Position numbers and translations under genes: made by a program. From assembly GCA_030621995.1 (NCBI GenBank), contig JAUXGP010000037.1, forward strand, positions 1 to 10,343: DNA of 10,343 bases, read 5' to 3'. The stretch comes from Psychrilyobacter sp. Lineage in GTDB: Bacteria; Fusobacteriota; Fusobacteriia; Fusobacteriales; Fusobacteriaceae. The notes below the pieces were generated by a model that was not told the origin of the DNA, ran no database searches, and saw only the letters and a program-made list of their open reading frames with translations. Positions 1 to 5,700 of this stretch are shown piece after piece. Every line of letters begins with the position of its first letter. Positions within the stretch are counted from its first letter, which is position 1.

Positions 1-1
1 A

Positions 2-790
2 TTATAAAACAATTACCCAGAGCTTAAAAATTAAAACATTGTCCTTGCACCCTTCTGAGGAATACCGTTTTTCATAAGAAAGGTCTCTCTTTCTTCTATT
101 CATAACATGCATCTTATTGTCTGCTTCTGACAACAAATATTCTACCGTCTTCTTATCACAGTACGAAGATTCCGAAATCCCAAAGTTTATCGATGCACTG
201 CAACTTTTCTGGGAACCCTCATTATATACCCTTATCTTCTCTCTTAATCTCCTCATAACTTTCCTTGCCCCTGCTATATCACATTCAGGAAGGACTGTTA
301 AAAACTCATCTCTTCCCATCCTGGAGATAATATCCGATTCCCTTATACTTGACCTCAGCATTTCAGAGATATCCCTTATGAGTTCCTCTCCCTTGGTATG
401 GCCAAAGGTGTCATTTACAGATTTTAGTCCATTGAGATCTATGAGGCATACCGACAAGCTGTTTTTATCTCTCTTTGAGAGACTAAAATAATTTCTCAGC
501 ATCTTTAACCCCATTCTTCTGTTATAGGTATTGGTCATATCATCCATGGATGCATAGTGTTCAAGTTCCTTTGTTTTTTCTTTTATCCTTTCCTCTAAAT
601 GCCTGGTTCTCCTCATAGATAAGTATGTAATAATACATCCAAATAAGACAGCAGAAAATATAGGCAGAATAAAATAATTTAAGTCAATTTCCATTATGTT
701 CATTTTTAAATTTACCGTCACCATAATAGATGTGAAAATTATCATCAAAATAACATTCATAACTAAAGGCTTCCACATCTTCAACTTCAT
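2..790 (-). CDS. Membrane-anchored GGDEF-domain protein with a GRDEF signature (probable or degenerate diguanylate cyclase)
   Basis: The 262-residue product has two predicted membrane helices (about residues 9-28 and 39-58), a short charged linker likely to form a coiled coil (about 62-80), and a cytoplasmic GGDEF domain (about 80-240). Family landmarks are visible: the entry segment with YNRR; the metal-binding Asp118; N126-D127 and G130-H131; and an RESD inhibitory I-site (150-153) placed five residues before the signature, as in c-di-GMP-inhibited enzymes. The signature itself is G-R-D-E-F (159-163), with Arg160 (AGA codon, 311-313) replacing the second glycine. The metal and catalytic acidic residues D161 and E162 are kept. 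No periplasmic or cytoplasmic sensor domain is present beyond the short loop between the helices. The ATG start has a GGAGGGG site at 797-803 with good spacing. The gene lies 47 bp downstream of the LRR gene on the same strand, so co-transcription is plausible. The fold is certain; whether it makes c-di-GMP or only binds nucleotide is not. Confidence 0.88.
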   Translation of the reverse strand: MKLKMWKPLVMNVILMIIFTSIMVTVNLKMNIMEIDLNYFILPIFSAVLFGCIITYLSMRRTRHLEERIKEKTKELEHYASMDDMTNTYNRRMGLKMLRNYFSLSKRDKNSLSVCLIDLNGLKSVNDTFGHTKGEELIRDISEMLRSSIRESDIISRMGRDEFLTVLPECDIAGARKVMRRLREKIRVYNEGSQKSCSASINFGISESSYCDKKTVEYLLSEADNKMHVMNRRKRDLSYEKRYSSEGCKDNVLIFKLWVIVL

Positions 791-837
791 ATCCTACCCC
801 TCCATATATAAAAAATCAGCTGAACCTATCTTTTAAT

Positions 838-1998
838 CTACCTAGGAGTAAAATTGATGTGTGGGTTATCTGTCTCTATCTTAACCGTTACCGTACGGTA
901 TTCTACAGTCTCTGTGATAGGGTTACTAGACATACAAACGCGAAAAAATTTATTAAGTTTAGAGAATGCTTTTTCGAACCCCACAATTGTATCTATCTGG
1001 TTGTTAGAAAGATCGAGATTCTGCAGATTATCAGGGAACTTCACACCCTCCAAGCTCGTTATCTGGTTACTGAGAAGATCAAGATTTTGCAGGTTATCAG
1101 GGAACTTCACACCCTCTAAGCTCGTTATTTTGTTACTAAGAAGATCAAGACTTTGCAGGTTATTGGGGAACTTCACACCCTTCAATCTCGTTATCTGGTT
1201 GCTAAAAAGATGGAGAATTGTCAGGCTATCAGGAAACTTCACACCCTCCAGGCTCACTATTTGGTTGTTATTAAGACCAAGGGCTGTCAGGCTATCTAGA
1301 ACGGTGAAGTCCAGACCTTCCAAGCTCGCTATCCGATTACTAAAAAGATGGAGAGTTCTCAAGCTATTAGGGAATTTTACACCCTCCAGGCTTGCTATCT
1401 GGTTGTTATTAAGACCAAGAGTTGTCAGGCTATCTAGAACGGTGAAGTCCAGATCCTCCAAACTCGCTATCTGGTTATTATTAAGATGGAGAGTTGTCAG
1501 ACTATCGGGGAACTTTACACCCTCCAAGCTCGCTATCTGGTTGTTATTAAGATCAAGAGTTGTCAGGCTATCTGGGAACTTTACACCTTTTAGGCTCGCT
1601 ATCTGATTGTGCTTGAGATTAAGTTCTGTCAGGCTATCTGGGAACTTCACACCATCCAAGCTGGTTATTTGGTTGTTATTAAGATCGAGAGTTGTCAGGC
1701 TATCGGGGAACTTCATACCTTTTAGGCTTCCTATCTGATTTTGACTGAGATTAAGTTCTGTCAGATTCACGAGATGATCTATCCAGTTCAGCTTTATAAT
1801 TCCTTTATTTATGGCTGTCAATTTTGTTATCAGCATCAGCTCATGTGTGAATAAGTTGTAAGGATTGGATAAGAGTGTGACGCCTTCCTCAGCTGCCGCT
1901 AGCTTCAATTCCTCCCAGATTAAATCCCTGAGGCTTTCGTCATCTATCATTACGGCCGTCCACTTAATTTCTACTACTTTTGATATCGATAAAATCAT
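838..1998 (-). CDS. Cytoplasmic leucine-rich-repeat protein, 386 residues
   Basis: An N-terminal region of about 56 residues without a recognised domain is followed by one degenerate LRR (about 57-77), 11 well-formed LRRs (78-323) and a C-terminal cap (324-386). The usual repeat is 22 residues of the SDS22/internalin-like type, L-x-x-L-x-L-x-x-N-x-I-x-S-L-x-G-V-K-F-P-D. Repeats 5 and 7 are 24 residues long, with DFTVLD in place of VKFPD. There is no signal peptide, membrane helix or cell-wall anchor, so the protein probably acts in the cytoplasm as a protein-binding scaffold; its partner is unknown. The ATG at 1996-1998 is chosen because AGAGGAGGG (2005-2013) precedes it by 6 nt. An in-frame TTG at 2025 would place that Shine-Dalgarno inside the coding region. 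The near-identical repeats imply recent expansion. It is upstream of, and may be co-transcribed with, the GGDEF gene. Confidence 0.88.
   Translation of the reverse strand: MILSISKVVEIKWTAVMIDDESLRDLIWEELKLAAAEEGVTLLSNPYNLFTHELMLITKLTAINKGIIKLNWIDHLVNLTELNLSQNQIGSLKGMKFPDSLTTLDLNNNQITSLDGVKFPDSLTELNLKHNQIASLKGVKFPDSLTTLDLNNNQIASLEGVKFPDSLTTLHLNNNQIASLEDLDFTVLDSLTTLGLNNNQIASLEGVKFPNSLRTLHLFSNRIASLEGLDFTVLDSLTALGLNNNQIVSLEGVKFPDSLTILHLFSNQITRLKGVKFPNNLQSLDLLSNKITSLEGVKFPDNLQNLDLLSNQITSLEGVKFPDNLQNLDLSNNQIDTIVGFEKAFSKLNKFFRVCMSSNPITETVEYRTVTVKIETDNPHINFTPR
1030..1767 (-). repeat. Tandem 66/72-bp coding repeats (11 LRR units)
   Basis: Eleven in-frame units encode the LRRs: nine of 66 bp and two of 72 bp. 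Superimposed on this is a larger period. The segment 1366-1503 (repeats 5+6) is strongly similar at DNA level to 1228-1365 (repeats 7+8), each being a 72+66 = 138-bp unit, with a shared exact run of roughly 30 bases around the sequence encoding FTVLDSLT. This points to tandem duplication by unequal recombination or slippage, so repeat number probably differs between strains. Confidence 0.9.
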
Positions 1999-2004
1999 TT
2001 TTAT

Positions 2005-2013
2005 CCCTCCTCT
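2005..2013 (-). promoter_or_regulatory. Shine-Dalgarno deciding the LRR-gene start
   Basis: AGAGGAGGG on the minus strand lies 6 nt before the ATG at 1998. It excludes the longer TTG-initiated reading frame beginning at 2025, whose coding sequence would run through it. Confidence 0.8.
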
Positions 2014-2024
2014 TGATAGCACCA

Positions 2025-2052
2025 ATTATGCACAAAATATTTACTCTTACAA
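2025..2052 (-). promoter_or_regulatory. Possible sigma-70 promoter of the LRR gene
   Basis: On the minus strand, TTGTAA (2047-2052) and CATAAT (2025-2030) are separated by 16 nt. The predicted start near 2018 would give a leader of about 20 nt carrying only the Shine-Dalgarno. The match is moderate (4/6 and 5/6) in AT-rich DNA, so this is tentative. Confidence 0.35.
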
Positions 2053-2138
2053 TATACAATCACTTTTTTTAATTCCTCTTCTAAAGTTAGTAAATTGCTC
2101 ATAAAAAAATGTTATTGTTTATCATACAAGCTATAATT

Positions 2139-2252
2139 ATGAAAAAATTAAAGATAGACTTTACTCCGCATATGTTTAGACATACCCATACTACTAACAA
2201 AACGAAACAAGAAATCGTAAATATTTTTGAGAAAATAATAAAAGCCAGCTAA
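2139..2252 (+). pseudogene. Tyrosine recombinase (phage integrase family) remnant, C-terminal fragment with internal deletion
   Basis: A 37-codon open frame starts at an ATG at 2139 and ends at TAA 2250-2252. It contains DFTPHMFRHTHTT, which matches box II of tyrosine recombinases (H-x-x-R, here H-M-F-R followed by H). It then runs directly into a basic, helical tail, KTKQEIVNIFEKIIKAS. In intact enzymes about 40 residues separate these parts, including the second catalytic His/Trp and the nucleophilic Tyr, and all of these are absent here. No catalytic-domain sequence is recognisable upstream, where the frame closes at 2091-2093. It therefore looks like the scar of a decayed integrase carrying both an N-terminal loss and an internal deletion. 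The fragment has no good ribosome binding site and is probably not expressed as a functional protein. The assignment rests on one strong motif plus its position at a terminator. Confidence 0.6.
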
Positions 2253-2268
2253 ATTAATAGCTGGCTTT
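2241..2268. terminator. Rho-independent terminator overlapping the integrase-remnant stop
   Basis: A perfect 10-bp stem, AAAGCCAGCT / AGCTGGCTTT, with an 8-nt A/T loop begins within the last codons of the recombinase remnant. On the plus strand the tail is short (TTTTAAAATAT). On the minus strand it reads TTTTATTATTTTC, so it could also stop transcription coming leftward from the 26-codon gene at 2327-2407. Confidence 0.7.
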
Positions 2269-2284
2269 TAAAATATATGTTAAC

Positions 2285-2308
2285 AAAATGTTTATAATTA
2301 AACATTTT
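2285..2308. terminator. AT-rich hairpin downstream of the small peptide gene (weak terminator candidate)
   Basis: AAAATGTTT (2285-2293) and AAACATTTT (2300-2308) form a perfect 9-bp inverted repeat with a 6-nt loop, starting 18 nt past the stop codon of the 26-codon minus-strand gene. With almost no G/C in the stem it is weak alone. The stronger hairpin at 2241-2268 lies just beyond it in the same direction. Confidence 0.35.
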
Positions 2309-2326
2309 ATTTCATTCTGATTGAGT

Positions 2327-2407
2327 CTATCTAGCTAAAACTAAAGATACACTTATCATCGTTGAAAATACTGTCGAAACTTTCAACATATAAACTATTT
2401 TTTTCAT
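2327..2407 (-). CDS. 26-residue hydrophobic peptide, hypothetical
   Basis: The frame begins MKKIVYMLK, continues with a hydrophobic, Ser/Thr/Val-rich stretch (about residues 10-25) and ends in LVLAR before a TAG stop. It is too short for usual ORF cut-offs. Expression signals are unusually complete: AGAGGAG (2414-2420) six nt before the ATG, an extended -10 promoter with a near-consensus -35 at 2522-2550, and hairpins just after the stop. The product resembles a single-helix membrane peptide or an isolated signal peptide. Possible identities are a small membrane regulator, a type I toxin-like peptide, a secreted peptide precursor, or the surviving 5' end of a longer exported-protein gene whose remainder was lost. 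I do not recognise a family. No antisense promoter was identified, so a toxin-antitoxin assignment is not supported. Confidence 0.6.
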   Translation of the reverse strand: MKKIVYMLKVSTVFSTMISVSLVLAR

Positions 2408-2425
2408 TTTTTTCTCCTCTTTTTT

Positions 2426-2465
2426 TACCGCGGTTATAGATCTCATCATCTACAGTTTTCCGGTA
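2426..2465 (-). promoter_or_regulatory. Possible structured 5' leader of the 26-codon gene
   Basis: The predicted mRNA leader (about 2515 to 2408) contains two nested inverted repeats. TACCG/CGGTA (2461-2465 with 2426-2430) encloses TAGAT/ATCTA (2448-2452 with 2437-2441, 6-nt loop). The structure ends just upstream of the Shine-Dalgarno and does not include it. The stems are short and this may be chance. Confidence 0.25.
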
Positions 2466-2521
2466 CTAATTTTATTTCACTTCTAACTTCTAGGACCATT
2501 CAAAAATATGAGTGATACAGT

Positions 2522-2550
2522 ATAATATCATATAAGTTAAAAAAAGTCAA
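2522..2550 (-). promoter_or_regulatory. Sigma-70 promoter of the 26-codon gene
   Basis: On the minus strand, TTGACT (2545-2550), a 17-nt spacer and TATTAT (2522-2527) preceded by TGA form an extended -10 promoter. The predicted start near 2515 gives a leader of about 107 nt. The -10 block TGATATTAT is the same as in the proximal rpsT promoter in this window, which argues for real activity. Confidence 0.65.
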
Positions 2551-2572
2551 CCTTTTAAACTTTTAGAGCTCC

Positions 2573-2603
2573 TATTAAATATTTTAATTAATAATATTTA
2601 ATA
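2573..2603. repeat. 11-bp perfect inverted repeat between divergent promoters
   Basis: TATTAAATATT (2573-2583) and AATATTTAATA (2593-2603) are separated by 9 nt that include TTAATTAA. The repeat lies between the leftward promoter at 2522-2550 and the rightward polC promoter near 2660. It could be an operator or a cruciform/hairpin, though its A/T-only composition makes chance occurrence easier. Confidence 0.35.
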
Positions 2604-2659
2604 GCGATTAACTTTTGAGGAAGCCAGTCGTTTTTTTTATAAATTTTATTTAGAGTCTA

Positions 2660-2668
2660 TGATATAAT
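2660..2668 (+). promoter_or_regulatory. Extended -10 promoter of polC
   Basis: TGATATAAT provides a perfect TATAAT (2663-2668) with the extended TGn element. No good -35 is present at the expected place (2640-2645). The predicted start near 2675 coincides with a 6-bp inverted repeat, GTGATA (2675-2680) / TATCAC (2694-2699), which may form a 5' stem-loop on the mRNA or an operator. The leader would be about 85 nt, ending in GGGAGG (2750-2755) before the ATG. Confidence 0.55.
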
Positions 2669-2759
2669 AGTAAGGTGATAGGTAAAAAAACTTTATCACA
2701 AACGAGATTGAGAACAGATAGAAATATTGTTTAAGGAAAAAGGTAAGTAGGGAGGAAAT

Positions 2760-5700
2760 ATGCCTAGAAATATAGTAAAGATACGGCCCAAAAAGAATCT
2801 TTTTGAGTCTGTAGGAGTAAAAAATATAGAGTTAAAAGAGATAACAATCTATGAAAAATTAAAAAAAATAGAGTTATTATGTGTGGTAAAAAATCCTCAT
2901 AACTTAGATGAGTTGGATCTTATTCAAAAAGAGATCGATAAAAAGTTTGGAGGTAAATTAGAGCTGGATTTAGGAGTCGAATTTGCTGCTGCCAGTCTGA
3001 CTAAGATGGATATAAAATTGGTTGTAGAGAGGATTATCAAGGAGTTAAAAACTACCAGTGCTCCCTCCAGATCTTTTTTACACCTGTATAGGATCTATAT
3101 CCACGACCAGCATATAGATATAGAGTTAAAGGATCAGGTATCTTTAGATAGCCTCATAAAAGCCGAAGTGGATATCAAACTAAATACCAAGCTGGGAAGG
3201 TATGGGATAAATAATCTCGACATCCGGCTCCTAGTAGGAGATTTTACTAAAGAAGTCAGAGATATAGATGATGAAATTATTAAGATTACCAAGGAACAGA
3301 TCGAGAGATCCAATAGGGAGATCCAGCTGAACAATCCGGTAAAGCAAGTAGCGGAGCAGCCCAAAAGAACCGAGTCCAGAGATATGGAAAAGGTGAAGGT
3401 CGTTGAAAGCAGCGAGGGGAAGAAAATTCTCTTTGGACGGGGAATGATCAAGGGATCAACCAATGATTTCTTAGAATTCAACGAAATCTATCCCGGAGAA
3501 GTCTGTACCTTGGAGGGAGAGGTCTTTAAGGTCGAACAAATTGAGATAAAAAACAAATGGAGAATTGTAAAGTTTGGAATGACCAATCATAGTGATTCAA
3601 TCTCCATTAAAATATTTACAAAGATAGAAAATAAAGTGGATATTAAAGCCGGGATGTGGGTAAAGGTCAAGGGGAAAAAGGAAAATGATCAGTATACCAA
3701 CAACGAAGATATCCTCGCTGCAACCAATGTAAATGCCATTGAGTCTAAAACTGTCGAGAGAAAAGATGAGGCAGAGATAAAGAGAATTGAACTGCATGCC
3801 CATACTAAGATGAGTGATATGGCAGGACTCATCGATGCAAAAGATTTGGTTAAACATGCTCACTCCTGGGGTCATAAAGCTATCGCTGTCACTGATTTTG
3901 GTGTAACCCACTCATTCCCGTTTGCCTTTAAGGCAGCTAAAGGAATGGAAGATTTTAAAGTGATTATGGGCTGTGAAGCCTATGTAGTAGACGATGCTGT
4001 CAAGATGGTGAAAAATGCTAAAGATAATATCATAGAAGATGAAACATATGTAGTTTTTGATATAGAAACTACCGGATTTGACCCTCATAATGATGAGATA
4101 ACAGAGATAGGAGCTGTAAAATTAAAGGGTACAAAGGTTATCGACAGATTTTCTACCTTTGTCAATCCCAATAAACCTATCCCGGAAAATATAGTGAAAC
4201 TTACCAGAATTACCGATGAATTGGTGGCAGATGCTCCTCAAATTGAGGAAGTCTTACCTAAATTCTTAGAATTTTCCAAAGATGCTACCATGGTAGCCCA
4301 CAATGCAAAATTTGATATCGGGTTTATTCAGACAAAATTAAAGGCCAGATTGAATCAAAATTACGATCCACCTGTAATAGATACCCTGCTGTGGGGTAAA
4401 AATATCCTGAAAGAACTCAAAAGATATAATTTAAAAGCTATGGCAAAACATCTAGGTGTGGAGCTTAACAACCATCATAGAGCCGTAGATGACGCTGAAG
4501 CTACAGCACACATATTTGTAAAGATGATGAATATGGTTCTGACAAAGGGAGCTTATAAACTAAGTGAGATAGACAATGTCTATGAAACCGATGTAAGGCT
4601 CATGGATACATTTAATACTATGATCTTGGTTAAAAATCAAAAAGGGCTGAGAAATCTATATGAATTGGTTTCAAGAGCTCATCTTGATTTTTACGGCCAG
4701 AAAAAACCCCGGATACCTAAGTCACTCCTCACTGAACTCCGTGAAGGATTAATTATAGCCAGCAGCGGCAGCGGAACCTTTAGAAATGAAGGGGAACTGA
4801 CAAAAGCTTACCTTCGTGGTACGGCAAAATCTGAGATTGAGGAATTAGCTAAATACTATGATTATTTTGAGATCCATCCAAGGGGTACATATACAGAATT
4901 GGTTGAGAAAAAAGAAGTGGAATCATATAGCAGTATTATTGAGATGAATAAATATTTTGTAGACTTAGCTGAAAAACAGGGGAAGATAGTCGTCGCTACA
5001 GGAGATGTGCAGTATTTAAATCCGGATGAGCACCTGACTCGGAGTGTCCTTCGATATGGTAGTGGAATGGCATTTAATTCGTGGCAGTATGATAACCAGC
5101 TGTACTTCAGGACTACCGATGAAATGATAGAGGAATTTTCATATTTAGGAGACGAGGCTGCAAATGAAGTGGTTATAGATAATACCCATAAGATCAATGA
5201 GATGATTGAGAAAGTCCAGCCTATTCCAGATGGTTTTTATCCTCCTAAGATGGACAATGCAGAGGAAGAAGTAAGGGATATGACCTACAATAAAGCTTAT
5301 AAAATATATGGCAACCCCCTCCCTCAGCATATTGAGGCCAGGATTAAAAGGGAGCTGAAGGCTATCATTGGAAATGGCTTTGCAGTTTTATATCTGTCGG
5401 CTCAAAAATTAGTAAAGGAATCCCTGGACAACGGATATTTGGTAGGATCCAGAGGATCGGTTGGATCGTCCCTGGTAGCATTTATGATGGATATCACCGA
5501 AGTAAATGCTCTTTATCCCCACTATGTCTGTCCTGAATGTCAATATTCAGAATTTATGGATAAGGAGGGCAGCGGTGTGGATCTGCCTCCTAAAAAATGT
5601 CCTGAATGCGGTCCGGAACTGACTCGTGATGGTCATTCTATACCATTTGAAGTATTTATGGGATTCAATGGAGATAAGGTCCCGGATATCGATCTAAATT

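Noticed and set aside
854..1606. Long plus-strand open frame of 250 codons opposite the LRR gene
   Set aside because: It is the antisense of the LRR repeats; its repetitive Arg/Leu-rich product and lack of a ribosome binding site mark it as a shadow of the real minus-strand gene.
1030..1767. Regularly spaced repeats that could be taken for a CRISPR array
   Set aside because: The repeats are contiguous 66/72-bp in-frame coding units with no unique spacers.
1999..2025. TTG start at 2025 extending the LRR protein by 9 residues
   Set aside because: The extension would be translated through the strong Shine-Dalgarno of the ATG at 1998 and has no ribosome binding site of its own.
2327..2550. Type I toxin-antitoxin assignment for the 26-codon gene
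   Set aside because: The peptide shape fits, but no convincing antisense promoter or known toxin motif was found, so the label would go beyond the evidence.
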